64,000 nt of DNA from Sphaerulina vaccinii. Taxonomy: Eukaryota; Ascomycota; Dothideomycetes; Mycosphaerellales; Mycosphaerellaceae. The position numbers were made by a program, and so were the translations under genes. Below, in pieces: positions 11,701 through 23,854 of the stretch; position 1 is the first letter of the stretch; every line of letters begins with the position of its first letter. A model generated the notes under the pieces. That model made no database searches. It worked only from the letters and a program-made list of their open reading frames with translations, and was not told where the DNA came from. The stretch is taken from contig JAKUDP010000016.1 in the NCBI GenBank assembly GCA_022570795.1, positions 558,001 through 622,000 on the forward strand. Reading direction: 5' to 3'.

Positions 11701-13427
11701 GCCAGCCGCTTCGAGGGCTCGCTTTACCAAGAGAGTGGTCAATATAGTCCGGAGACCAACGGAAATCCAGAGCTTGAGGAATGCCGAACCATTGTTTCTG
11801 TTGTTCTACGAAGGCATTGGTGTTGCGGAAAGGTACGCCAACAGGTGACCGAAGTCTGTATTGCCTGCCAAAGAGCTTTACTGGATGAACTACACGCCGA
11901 ACTACTGCGAACGCCGCGCGTTGCACCGGCGTGTTAGATGTTTGGTGTGTGTGAGACAGAATGGAAGACTGTGGTACACTCAGCGGCACCGCTCGGCTGA
12001 TGCCAGTCCGATTGGAAACTTGGGACCAGACTGTGCGATGACAATGTTAGATCTGATGCGACATGTGTCCTCTTATGAAGATATGACCTGGTCATAGACT
12101 GTCACGATTGGAGTCTTGTTGCTGCATCCAAGCCTGCTTGTGCGTAGAAGCTGTCAGATGAATAAAGGTCCACTGCGGAGCCTCTTGAGCGAAGCTACCA
12201 ACCAAGGCAGCGAAACAGACCATGCAAATGCATTACCAGACTCAAACATGGAAGTTGTAAACGCCAAAGCATCAGACTGGCTAATGAACTGCGGGCACCA
12301 GCGGAAGGACGAATTTCAAGCATCTGCAGGATCAAAACCGACCAGCATGAGGGCAACTCCCATCCAAACTGGTTGACTTCTTGATGAAACAAGTGCCGAA
12401 CGTTGTTGGCCGTTTGAGAGCGTTGACTGGCTTGAGCAAGCGCGGGAACCAATGGGAGCTCAAAGTCAATTGTAACTGCCGACCAGCTAGTGGGAAAGTG
12501 TATCGACTGTGCACAGACTACTACTTCAACCAGGCCAAGCATGGTTAGAATGATCAGTCATCTCTGGAACTTCTCCATACTTCATGTCTTGTTGGTATGT
12601 TTAGAGGCGTGGTGGCCTCTTTCTTGGCTGTTGCTGGGAGGAGGGTGCGACGATTTCATTCCCGTGCCATCGAAAGGACGCAATCCTGGTCCGATCGTCA
12701 CAATAGCGCCCTGAAGAGCAGCAACGGCATGGAGAAACAATGGCTTGCTCATCACTTCTTGTCCGAAAGCTCACACGAACAACAATCCCGCAGCAGTTGG
12801 TAGTGTATCAGCGTGGAGATCAGGGAGGACGTGAAGAGCCTGTGGCTGCTTTCGGTTCCGCAGCATTTGAGGACCGCAATGGCATGGAGGTCTGAAAGAT
12901 GTGGAGACAGGGCGAGTTCTCTAGGACTTCATCTCTGACAGCATCGTAGGCGAAGTATAATACATCGATTGTCACGACATCGGTGTGGATGCTCGCAGAA
13001 GACTGGAGAGATGTCTAGTTCCTGCGGTTTCATCTCCGTTTTACAGACGAACAGCAATCCTGGACCAATTGGCACTACAGCGACGTGAACTGCTATGTAG
13101 CTTTTGGAGACGATGAAGTTTCCGCGAGTGTAATTTCAAGATTGTGTAGGTAAATGCATTTTCAATGGGTTGACAAGAGGATGCCTCGGGTGGTAGCCAA
13201 AATGTGAAGAGACAGTGAGATCAGTATGGAAAGTGAAGGCACATCTCGGTCTTTAAGTCGTGTCATTCATCGTAAAAAGCAGTAGAGGCTACGTAAGACA
13301 AGCCATCTCTCTGCTTATCTCCAAAGTCTCTGCGTATCCCAGCAGCGCATTCAATTCGAGCCCCAATGGCGTAGTCGCCTCGCTTGTGTGAGAAATGACC
13401 AGCATACCCCATCACCTCGTTATGATC
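11701..13427. other. Diverged continuation of the repeat region; no gene supported
   Basis: Short echoes of the ~95-bp unit recur (for example near 11780, 12000, 12390, 12450 and 13060), but they are too diverged to align with confidence. Reading frames here are short and show no recognisable domain. The far right side would hold the 3' UTR of the minus-strand PSP1-domain gene. Confidence 0.4.
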
Positions 13428-13685
13428 CTACTCTTTAGAGCGCGAACTGAATCGTCTCCAAAACTTTCGCTTGCTGTAAGCCTTAGCATCCTTGCTGGAG
13501 ATCTCCTCTCCTGGCTGAAAGACCTCTCCGTGACCGGGACTGTAATGATGCGAGTCCTTGATCAAGTTCAACGCAACATATTCTGTCTCATTTCCTGGTG
13601 GTGGGCTCGAAGCAATAGATCCTGACTCATCTCCTGGTGGAGGACTCGACGCAATAGATCCTGACTCATCTCCTGGTGAAGGACC
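13428..13685 (-). other. In-frame open extension directly downstream of the PSP1-domain stop codon
   Basis: Immediately after the TAG at 13688-13686 the same minus-strand frame stays open for 85 codons to a second TAG at 13430-13428. It looks like real coding sequence: it opens with a repeated GDESGSIASSPPP segment, continues through a DSHHYSPGHGEV stretch and closes with a basic tail, KRKFWRRFSSRSKE. It could be reached by stop-codon readthrough, be the natural C-terminus cut off by a nonsense change in this strain, or reflect a base error. The context TAG-GGT is not one of the known strong readthrough signals. Confidence 0.5.
13587..13683 (-). repeat. 39-bp tandem repeat, about 2.5 copies
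   Basis: Units at 13587-13625 and 13626-13664 plus a partial unit to 13683. The two full units differ at a few positions only. The 39-bp length equals 13 codons and preserves the frame of the extension downstream of the PSP1-domain gene, encoding repeated GDESGSIASSPPP. Confidence 0.85.
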
Positions 13686-16600
13686 CTAAGCTTCACCCTC
13701 GGCGCCATCGATGTATTTTGTTATGTATTCGTCCTTATCGATCTTCTCTTCTGTGTTGCCCTTCTTCGCGAAACCGAGCTCGGCAAGACCGGAAATGGTG
13801 ACTTCTGGGCTAGCGCTATCCTTCTGGATTGGAGCCTGCTGACCAAACTGGGGGAGGCCGCCGCGTGGGAAGGAGGAAGGGAAAGCATGCTCGGCAGCAA
13901 GCTCTTGAGCGTAGGTAAGGCCTGTGGACGGTTCTGCATTGAACTGTGTGCGGCCACGAGTACCGATCGGTGCCTGACTCTGGAGGCTCTGCTTGCGCAA
14001 TGGAGTCTGCGGGGACTGTGAGGAGCGAGTGTTATGAGTTAAGTGGTAGGGGAAGGCCTGGGAGAACGCATTCAGGTCTGGTGTGGCTGGCGAGTCTGCC
14101 TGCATGTTGCCATCCTCAGGCACGGGCATGAGATCATTGCCATAGCCGTAGCGGCTAGGGTCGACGGCGAAGGCATTACCGCGGGATCCAGTGAAGGCAG
14201 GACCACCAGGCCCGGAGAAACTGCCGTGGCCGAGGTAGCTGCTCGGTGGGTGGGCAGCAGGCAATGCTGCTGGTGGTGCCTGCTGAGGAGGGTTGTTGCC
14301 GTAGAACGCGTAGTTTTGGCCAGCCGGAAGAGCAATTGGTGGAGCGAAGGAATTGGTGACGCCTGGGATACCTGGGTAGTTGGGCGTATAAGTATCGTAG
14401 TTGATGTGGTAGGGAATTTGGGCGCCGTATGGGTCACGATCCTCGCCGTATGCCATGGTGTAGGCCTGATTGTTCGCGTACGGGTTGTATGGGGAGACAG
14501 CTCCTGGACCGATGCCGCTCGGTGGCTGGTTGACAGCGTGCTGGCTGAACGAGGCGGGGTTTATTGCAGACATCCAAATTCGAGTCTTGTAGATGCGGTA
14601 CAATTCGGTGATGAGATCCTTGAAGTTTATGTAGTGATCGGCGTAGTAGTAAAAGATGAGCTTTTGGAAGTCCCTGCTTGGTGTTAGTATATATATTGGA
14701 AAGATAAATCATGATTGGAGAGACTCACCATTGCCACTCTGCATCTAGGATCTGCATCTGAAGACGGAGGTGCTGCACTTTCTGTTGTGCAGTGCGCTTG
14801 GCCTTGGCTTCGTTTCCCTCTTTCTCAGCCAGCATCTTGATTTCGTGCTCGCTGGCCAGACGCTTGATAGCTTTTGGCTTCAAATTGTGGTAGGTGTCTC
14901 GAGGATGAGTGCCTTGCATCGTGGCGGGTGGCATGTCGTCCGAGAAGCTGGGTCCACTGCCATCATTCTGGATCTGAGCATTCGGATTGGTTGCGCCGTC
15001 TTCAATGTCCGAGTACATCATCAACCACTTGTACTGTTCTCCGGTATATCGCTTCTTAAGCAATCGAGCGAGTTCAGGGGTGATGTTCGCATGTTGGACT
15101 GTACCGAGGTCCTGGCCACGATCGGCCTCCACTATGACGAGATCGCCTTCCTTGACGACCAGGCCAGTGTTCTCGAGCAGGTAGAAGACATCGACGCGCG
15201 AGCACTTGAACGATATGATGTACAGCTGCTTGCGAGGTGCTCTCGGAGATGGACCCCAGTGGGGTGTGTTGTGAGACAAGACATCGCGGCGAGCCTCAAT
15301 CTCGCGGCGCTCGCTCTGGCTCAATGAGAGGTGAGGGGCTTGATACATCGCGGGGATTTCAAACTGCATGTTGCGGTCAGTGGGTCTTGCCAAATTGTAG
15401 TCGGGTTCTCGCTCAAGGCCGTAGCCCTGATATTCTGTAGACTCACGCGTTAGATGTCTGTCGTGTCTTTCTAATGCAAACTGCAAAGGATGTAGTGCTG
15501 CAAGCAGGGGGCGGATTGCGAAGTGGTGGTGATGTTGGAAAGAAAGAAGAGAAGCGTGAGAGTGAGTATTTATGCTGAAGAAGAGGGGTCGGTAGGCAGC
15601 GAGGTGAGGTTTGATTGTGAATCATACGACAATCGCAGCAGTTGCGCGTGACGTTTCACTCACGTTGCCAATGAGGGGCCATACCATTGTGTGAATAGGC
15701 AGGTGCGATGGTGGACAGGGCAGGCACAATAGAGAAGCACTTACCAGTACGGTGTTGATTGTACTCCTCACTCTCTTGCGGTATATGCGCAAAGGTGCGT
15801 GAGAGCGAGGAAGGCTCGCCAGCAGCGAGGGAACCGCGGCGCGTTGGTATGTCGGCCAGAGAGTGTCGGCGTGACTCGTTCACGTTAGGCACGTCATCCC
15901 AGCCAAGAGAGCTCTGCCATTGCGTGCGACGGCCAGGATGGTCTATAGACAGTCAGAAGCACTTCAATAGCATGGCAATAGTGACAATGAACATACCTAA
16001 TGAGAGATTGGCGAACGCGGCTCCAAATGTCTGACCACGGAGCAACCCTGGCTGCGGCGACAGGTTGCCCTGATATTCGCTACCGTCAGATGAGCCTCGC
16101 GGGTGGTCAAATGACGGAGGCAGTGTAGCTGTGCGCATCAGCGAGCCCATGGGCGGATGGGATGTAGTGTGCGTGAGTCTTGTGCCCACATCCGATTCTG
16201 ACTCCGTGTTCACCTCCTCAGCAAGGAGACCTAATGGCAGAGCTGTGTGTCCTGCAGCGCCAGCATGCTGCTGCATCTGCTGTCCAGAAGCACGTTGAGC
16301 GCCTTCACGTTGGCCGGTGGAGTGGGACAAAGAGCGCCCTGTTTTCGGGGTCGGCTGCAAGGGAATAGCAAACGGCAGGTTCCCAGCACCTTCGCTCACG
16401 GACGGCGACGGTGTCGCTCGCATACCAACGTGAGCCTGATTCACGGCACCGAGACGAACATTCGCACGAACATCCATCTTGGCCTTGTCCGACAGCTTGA
16501 AGCTACTGCTACGCGTCGACCAGATACCGCCGGGGAGACCAGGAACGCCGCCCTCCTTCAGCGGGAATCGACCGAACGACATCGAGGCCGGCCAGGGCTT

Positions 16601-16723
16601 CTCGTCCTCCGAAGAGCCTACGGCTTCCGAATCGGGTGTGGCTCTACGCGCAGGCTACGAACGGATACGCCATTAGCACGACAAGACGGTGGGAAAGAGG
16701 CGGAGGCAAACACTCACATTCAT
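13686..16723 (-). CDS. PSP1 C-terminal-domain protein
   Basis: Five exons read leftward: 16723-16718, 16654-15997, 15942-15745, 15434-14729, 14673-13686; 851 aa in one frame. The first exon encodes only Met-Asn before a GTGAGT donor; splicing yields MNPARRATPDSEAVG. Residues 1 to about 330 are Ser/Pro-rich and disordered. The PSP1 core begins near residue 360 (FKCSRVDVFYLL, then KEGDLVIVEADRGQDLGTV), continues through a basic coiled stretch, and ends at the diagnostic FYYYADHYINF and IYKTRIWMSAINP segments (about 525-555). The rest is a Pro/Asn/Tyr-rich tail. Yeast Psp1 was found as a suppressor of DNA polymerase alpha mutants and relatives associate with mRNA-related complexes; a precise role here is not known. 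Intron 3 is 310 nt, long for this genome. The frame continues open past the stop (separate entry). Confidence 0.88.
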
Positions 16724-19700
16724 GATGGAATAAAGATGAAAGATCTCGCACGGCTGCTCGATCAAGAAGGGAATATACAATTATCTGTTGTGCAGAGGTT
16801 AGCTTGCCACTCGGGAAGAGAGAACATGGCCCACGGCGGCCACAGAAGCAGGCGCAGTGGTAGGAATGGCAAGAGCGACTGAGAGTCCATATTGGCAGTC
16901 CCTCCGGGGTATCTTCCGAGGCCCACGGCATGGAGCAGGACCAGAACCGGCGAGGAATACACCTGAGAGCAGAGTGCCAACGAGCACTGGCGACACAACC
17001 GTCTGCCACTGGCGACGCTCAGATCCGTGGCGAGAGCAGAAGATCGAGGGCCAGCAAGAGCATACGATAGAACACACAGTGCAACACTGGGAGCAGCAGC
17101 AGCGTCAATACTGGTGAAGAGCTGGTGAGATTCTTCCAAACTGCCGGACGAGTTTCTTATGACCAAGACCTGTGCATGGTGGGATAACCTGCCGCCAGTA
17201 GAGGCTTGGCTGGCGATACCATCGCATTCAAGCTGGGTTGCGGCGGCACTATTAACCTTCGAGTACCTAGGGTGATGGGAGCTCTCCACCATGTGGCAGT
17301 TTTCGGACCACAACAAGAGGTGAGCATACAGAGCCACGGCCAGCAGGAGATACTGAAGTACCAAGCCCCTTCAGAGGAGTGAAGCCAGCAGTACAGTAAG
17401 TTGCCGGAGCAAGTCGAAGATGCTGATGGGTCCAAGCTCCACAAGACAACTTCTCGTCTTTGCGAGAGAAAGATAAAGGATAAGACCAAGCACCAGCCAG
17501 AGCATAGTCTCTTTCTAGACAGGAGCCATGCAACCAAGCATCAAGTTCTGCGCCCCGAGGAGATGTTGCCACATGTTCGGTCCGGAGATCACCGGCAGTC
17601 CAGCGCAGCGTGAGAGAAGCCAGTGGCATTGCAACTCTCCAGCGACCTTTCGATGACACGGCAGGGCTGCGTCTGCTGTCTTCGGATATCCAGACCTCTA
17701 TATGGTGCCCGAATTGCACTCATGATGACTTCTCATGATGATCACCAGTTGTGCAATGCCCATACATTCCAGGCCACAGAAGAAGAATACCATCGCGCAA
17801 TCCCAGACGTCTATGCACTTCGCCTAGCCTCGGCCGATACGATAAATATCTCTTCTATTCACAATAAGTGCTTAGTGCTTGAAGATATGTGGCTTCGTGT
17901 CCTGGCTGACTGTCCATGCTCCGGCAGAAGCATCACAGTGATATTGCAAGACGTGGTAAAGCTGTATGAGCCCGAAAGATCTTGACACCAGGCCGCTGGT
18001 ACGGGAAGTCGAATGCATCAGGCGTAATAGATGTGTGCATTGCTGAGGCGTAGCATCCACCTGGATCGCAAATCCGGAGCAGCGCTTCCAGTCTCGTACA
18101 TGGAGGTAGGCATACTTTCAAGGTGCTTGTTGTGCTCTTGCTGTGCAGACGAGACTGCCCATAATACTTGAGTCCATGCTAATGATCTTCAGTGGTCCAT
18201 GTTGTGCTTGGCGATGCACTCGTCCAGATCTATATCTCCGTTGAAGACATGGTATTGTCATGTGGTATTGCGAACAGTCCTGGTCGCACACCAATTGCTG
18301 CATCTATGATCATATACGCTCGCAGTACAGGCTGGATCATCCTGCTGGACTACATGCATTCACATGCACTCAATTTGTGGTCTCTGAGTGGGACAGCAGC
18401 TCCGAGCCCTTTTTCATGCTTCCAGTGGTAGGTTTCGTACCCCAAACCCATCGCCACATCTCAAGCCAGGCTATCACCGACATCCTTCCATTTCTGCACG
18501 ATGGTGTCTGAGGTTGGCCGATTGTGCTCACACTCGTCGCAAGAAGTGGTACGCGCATCAGGCGCGATCCAGTCCGCAATTGACATCCAGTCCGGCAGCA
18601 TTGTCTCATCCTAGAAGGGCTCGGCCGCTGAAGGGTCTTAAGGCAACAAGAAAGAAAAGTAACATACCTGAAACAAGTTCTTTCGGTTCTTCGTAAACGG
18701 TCGTTTCGTCCAGCCTCTAATCTATGTCTAACAGTTACGATGCTGCAAGATCTGTCAGCCAGTCTCCTCCTGCTTCATGGCTTGACAACTCGCCACTCAC
18801 CTGAGATATGTCGGAGCTACTATTACATGATCTTGAACCGGGGGAAAACGCAAGTACTTTTTATGCCGTGTATGTGTCTGTGCAGTGGAAGAGTCAGCAA
18901 TGCTTCCATGTCACGGAGATGTAAGCGAGCTGGAATCTCGACGTTGCACTGACCTATGACCATTCCCAACGCCCTTGCAGACTCCAGTCTATTCGAGGAA
19001 GTCTATGTTGCTGTGGCTGTCGTTGGGCTACACATTACTGGCAGCCTTTTGTCTTGGAGAGACGCAACGCGATGCCTTTCGAGATGGAGGCACGCGTGGT
19101 GCGAAGGGACAATGAGCGAGTCAATTCGAAGCCGAGATGAGCGATGGAGCTTGGGTTTGGTTTGTGGGGAAGTCGCGCCCGGGGCAAGCCTTCTTGTGAC
19201 GCGCTCTTGCCGCGAGTGTGGCTTTGGGCGGCGAATGGTCGAAGTGAAGACAACTTCGAGGTATGTTGCTGGTCGTTGAGAAGACGTGAGGTCGCAAGAT
19301 GGACTCGAGATGCAAAACCCAGGACCTGTAAACGGCTGGGAGCTGTGGAGAAGGCGTCTTCGAAGTGGTTAGGTTACCGACCGGGAGGGAGGTGATTGGC
19401 AAGGTTTGCAGGATCAGGTTCCACTATGGACGCGCGCGTGACACACCAGCTCTCGGTGCGCTTGCTCCGGACGCGCTGGATGTGGAAGACAACGATGTCT
19501 CGGTGCTGGCAGGATGAAGGAGTTCCTGCAACGGTGGCGAGAACAGAACGAGAAGACGATGAAATGGTCGTTTGGGCTTGATATCGCAACCAACTCCGGC
19601 AGCTCGAGGGGCCATCTGCATGCAAGCTACAGCACGCCGTCCGTCGACCAAGGATTCAGGGGCGATGGCATGCGGAGTAGTCCAGAAGTACATCTGTACC

Positions 19701-22126
19701 CTTTGGTCGGGCTCGCAGCAGAATTCTCTGCTAGCGAATCACTGTCTGCAGTCTGGATGCACCAAAAGGCAACTGTTCGCACGACCAGACTGTGTTGTGC
19801 AGCCTCTAGCGCGATGAGGCTCTTCGCAGGACGGCTGGCTGGCTCGAGGCCATCGAGAGATTTCACGAGCGCACAGATTGCCTCAACGCACCCACACACC
19901 ACTTCGTCACGACCAGCATCGCCAAAGCCATCGACCATCTCGAGCTTCAGCCAGCGCCTGGATCTGCAGGACCTCCTCACGCGGAGAACATTAGAAACCA
20001 CACACTGATGAGATCAGAGCATGGAACGGTGGCCACAGACAGGCACGAGATCGGCTCTGTGAGGAGAGGAGAACCTTGCCAGAGCAACAACAGAGGGGCA
20101 CACATCCAGGTACGGATGGACTTGGCACCACACTTCACACACCTCCTGCCACAATATGCGCATGGTCGGATGCGAATACACCAAATTGAAGCGATAGCAC
20201 AAGACCAATGGACGATCGAGAACCACCACAGTCCGAAAGTGCCATTTCTGTCGCGCTCTCCGGCAGCCGAATCGTTCGCGTAATAATAGCAACACCTCGT
20301 GACAGGTAAGGTCTGGATACCTGGATATGCATCTTCATGTACCCCACAACGCTATAGCTTTCAGTGGCTGATCTTCAGTAACATCGCGATTCTGATTGCT
20401 CGGCTGCGCAGAGCTACGTGCAGAGCCACTACAGACCAGACTTGGACGCAGAGCTGCTCACAAAGTACGGCGACAGCAGCACTGTACAAGATGCTGATGT
20501 GGTGGCAGTGCTTGTTGCCACGCTCGCAGCCTCATGTCTGGAGCCTGGCGACCTAAGGTCTCGCAGACGCAACGCAGCAGAGGCGAAACTCGAATGCTCT
20601 GTCCTTGGAATGTTGAGGCATCGAACATAGCACTGTTGATGGCACTGCACGATATATAAGAATGAATGACGCTGTTCGTCGTGAAGCAACAGCATTATTC
20701 TGGCACTTATGAAGTGGAAGGTCAGTTTCTCTAGCTCTATTTGGCAAGTAAGGGCCTCCACTACCATGTTCACTGACTTACCGTAGGCTGTCAATCCTCG
20801 ATGCACTATGGAAAGAATCTACCTCATCACTACAAGCTCAGGATTTCGGCCGTCCGCATACCGCCGCCTTCTCTCGCGCCTGCAACCTCAGCTGCGTAGT
20901 GCCTACCGGATCTCGAGCTATCCTACGAGTGTGCTCCGCCCACCTCGAGACTCGACCGCACGGCCACATTACAGCAAATTCTTGAACAAGTCCGATATGC
21001 CTAATCCACACTGTCTCCAGGCAGATGGCTTATGGTCACAAGGCCGCATTCGCTCTGTCGTCGAGGCGATCTCTCTCAATGCTCTGTCGTATGAGGGCGA
21101 TGAGAAAGCACCGCAGAGCTGTTGCATGTGAAGCTTCTCAGCACTGTCAATCGAAGAGACTGGTCTTGAGTGTGTTGACTATGGTGGCAGATGCCTGCTG
21201 GCTTCCTTCCGGCTTATGCGATGCGTAGACGCCTCAGACTCGATACATGCATGTCGTGCGATTCGGTCTCATTCTCGGCATGGCCGTGTCAGGAAGCCAC
21301 AGGCGTGAGAGGTCAGTCTTGGTATACAGAAGCACTGAAGTCCTTGCGGTGCATCACACTGAAGGAGGAGATGTCCCTGGAAGTGCTGATTGATGAGAGG
21401 TGGTGTCAACTATAGCGAAATCTTCGCCCTGTCTCGCGCGACGCTCCTCGCGACAGACGATATTTCCGACAGCGGCCACGAAATCGCGCACACGGGTCTC
21501 TGCCAGACTTGCTTCAGAGTCTGTGCCAAAGATTGCACTCGATCCAAGCTCCGAGCTGTACCTCAGGTATCCTCGCTCAATTTCAAGTAATCAGCGAACT
21601 TGATTGGCCAGAAGTCTGAATGCAAGAACATATGGCCAAGTTCAGCACATGTATCGCCAAGGACAGGGGTCTTCAACACCAAGATTCACTTCAAAGACAC
21701 GCGATCGGACGTGTCGGCCGACGCGTCCACGTCAGGCTTACCCTCTCTCCAATGATGAGAGGAGCTGATAGCAGAAAGAGACGTGATTTGTCCCACGGCA
21801 TAACGAAGACAAAGCACCTCACGTGCGCGATTCCATAACGACTTGCGATATTGTGTCATCTGTCCTATTGTACCCGACAGAAACATGGCAGTAAGACCTT
21901 CTCACTTCCGACTGCGGCGACCCAGATGAGCATCACCAATTTTGATTCGCTGGCGTGCGGTCCACGTCTCAATGGTTGCTGCTATGGTCCCACAGGCTAC
22001 TCCGGGACGCACAAGAGCGGTGACCGACGCTCGTAGTACATATTCTCATCACGCGGCGGCTCACTTCGTCGTCTAACAACTTACCTTCCACTCAGTCTCT
22101 ACAACGACTCTTCAACCATTGGCTCA
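16724..22126. other. Gene-poor 5.4-kb region
   Basis: The left edge is the 5' flank of the PSP1-domain gene. The longest frames are a minus-strand one at 16762-17364 (200 codons) and a plus-strand one at 19514-20008 (164 codons). They show no recognisable domain and overlap equally long frames on other strands. GC content is normal, with no RIP signature and no clear repeats. It could hold non-coding transcripts, decayed genes, or multi-exon genes too divergent to recognise; none is supported. Confidence 0.5.
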
Positions 22127-22420
22127 ATGTGCCAGTATCGATATCGCATCTGGGCTTGTGGATGCGATGAGAAGTTCTTGACGAAGCGATGCGCGTACGC
22201 CGACTACAATGGCCACGTTCGACACAAGGATCGATTCCACGACGATGTATATGAGCAAGGTCGCTGTCCTGACAACTGCAGACGCCAGCCAACAAGAAGT
22301 GGTGGCAAGTTTCGAAGAACAAGAAAAGCACCAGGACCTGACATCCTGGATGCCGACACAACACATTTCGTTGTGGGAAAACTAGCGTTGGGTACACTGA
22401 AGCAGATAACAAAGTTCTGA
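22127..22420 (+). CDS. Small Cys-rich hypothetical protein
   Basis: Single-exon frame of 97 codons starting MCQYRYRIWACGCDEKF. Its first half has six cysteines in a regular layout: Cys2, a CGC motif (Cys11 and Cys13), Cys22 in KRCAYADYN, and two in the GRCPDNC segment near residue 50. This resembles short fungal hypothetical proteins that begin MC-x-Y and carry a CGC motif, a similarity recalled by pattern only. No signal peptide is seen, so it is probably cytosolic or nuclear, perhaps a small zinc-binding fold. The second half is basic and then ordinary. It lies in tandem 3'-to-3' with the SDR gene. A competing minus-strand frame exists but looks less protein-like. Confidence 0.45.
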   Translation: MCQYRYRIWACGCDEKFLTKRCAYADYNGHVRHKDRFHDDVYEQGRCPDNCRRQPTRSGGKFRRTRKAPGPDILDADTTHFVVGKLALGTLKQITKF

Positions 22421-22806
22421 GATTGCACCAGGTCAGTACCTGGCAGCTCTGCATGTCTTGATATGTGCTGACGCGTTTGGCAGCACTTGCCTTCGTCGAA
22501 ATATCGCACGACAGCGATAGACGTCTCTCCAAGATGCTTGATGTCTGGCACAACCACCTCAACGATATAACGCGAGCAATTCTTCAGGCCAAACCGCCTG
22601 GAACCCAAGCGCCAGGAAATTCCTAGCCATGCTGACTGACGGACACGAACCACGAGCGAACGACTAGATGACGACCGTTCTTGCAACATTATGAAAAGTT
22701 CATTACACCAGATTAAGCATTCAATATAGTTGTAATTCTAGACTGCCAACTTCTATTCCAGGCTCATGGGTGTCTTTCTCAAGACATGTCATCATACTCG
22801 CGTCAC

Positions 22807-23854
22807 TCACGACGTCGTCTCATTGATCGTAAAGCCACCATCGATGACAAGATTATGACCATTGACAAGACTCATCCTGGGCGTGCTAAGAAGCACTACC
22901 ACATCGCCGACTTCGTCGAATGTTGCCGCTCGACCTTGTCGTGCTTCGTAGTCGGGCCAGGAATCGGCAGCTATGTGACCTGCTGCGATTGATGGTTTGA
23001 GAAGGTCTGTCATTACTGCAGGAATTGGTCAGTGAAGGACTTCAGATGGGATTGGGACGCTTACGAAAGCCCGGCGAGACTGCATTGACTCTGATGTTGC
23101 TCCCTCGAGCTTCCAGACAAGCTGCTTTCGTGATGCCTACAACTCCGTGCTTGGCAGCTGTGTAGCCTGATGTGCCGGCTCCTGCTTGGATCGAGTTGAC
23201 AGATGCGGCGTTGACGATTGAGCCTTGTTGAGGAACTCTTCCTGCCTCTCTGTAGTGACAGTATGGGTCAGTAAAACGACACTGTTGCTTTTACGGCTTT
23301 TGATAAACTTACACTTCCACTGAGTTCTGCTTCATCATTTGCCTTAACTCATGCTTGCAGCATAGCCATACTCCGATGAGGTTGACATCGATCACCTTTC
23401 TCCAGCTCTCCAGTGGAGTCTCGACAGCAGCAGAAAGAGGTCCGATGATACCAGCAAAGTTTCTAACAAGTCACATCTCAGTACCCCGTCCAATTGGCCT
23501 AGATTTGAGACTGGACTCACGCAGCATAATCGATTCTTCCGAATTCCTTGACTGCCTTAGCGACAGCTCGCTCTACCTGGTCCTCTTGTGTCACGTCGGC
23601 GTGGATGGTAATGCACTACGAGTGTGTGAGCAGCAATTTCCTCTATGATGCTGGAAGCGAGTGACCTTAGTGCCATACTGCTCGACAGCTGCTTTGCCTT
23701 CTGCGAAAGTCTTTTCATCCGAAATATCGACAAGAGCAATGCCTTTTGAGCCCTCCTTGGCGAAGGATACTGCTATAGCATTTCCCAGGCCTCGAGCACC
23801 TCCAGTGATGAATGCTATGCCAGGAGCGACTGGTCCAGTGCGAATTGAGGACAT
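22807..23854 (-). CDS. Short-chain dehydrogenase/reductase (SDR)
   Basis: Five exons read leftward: 23854-23666, 23615-23521, 23462-23313, 23249-23065, 23015-22807; 275 aa. It has the classical SDR layout: Rossmann TGGARGLG near residues 17-24 with the following beta-strand ending in Asp (ALVDIS, typical of NAD(H) preference), ADVTQEDQ, then the NFAG variant of NNAG. The catalytic Ser lies in NAASVNS and the YTAAK motif holds Tyr and Lys. The end is VNGHNLVIDGGFT, as in 3-ketoacyl-reductase-like SDRs. Joining exons restores each motif, notably NFAG across intron 2. The donor of intron 1 (GTCACT) is weak, so that junction is the least certain. The substrate is unknown. It lies 2.5 kb from broken acyltransferase and NRPS-like sequences, so a metabolite role is possible but unproven. 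Confidence 0.87.

Noticed and set aside
15435..15486. Possible alternative first exon of the PSP1-domain gene reading into exon 4
   Set aside because: The open stretch has no ATG (it begins at TTG), and a normal ACAG acceptor at 15435 explains exon 4.
16762..17364. 200-codon minus-strand frame upstream of the PSP1-domain gene
   Set aside because: No domain, Cys/Leu-rich random-looking composition, several overlapping frames; more likely 5' flank.
19514..20008. 164-codon plus-strand frame in the gene-poor region
   Set aside because: No recognisable motif, and an equally long open frame lies on the opposite strand.
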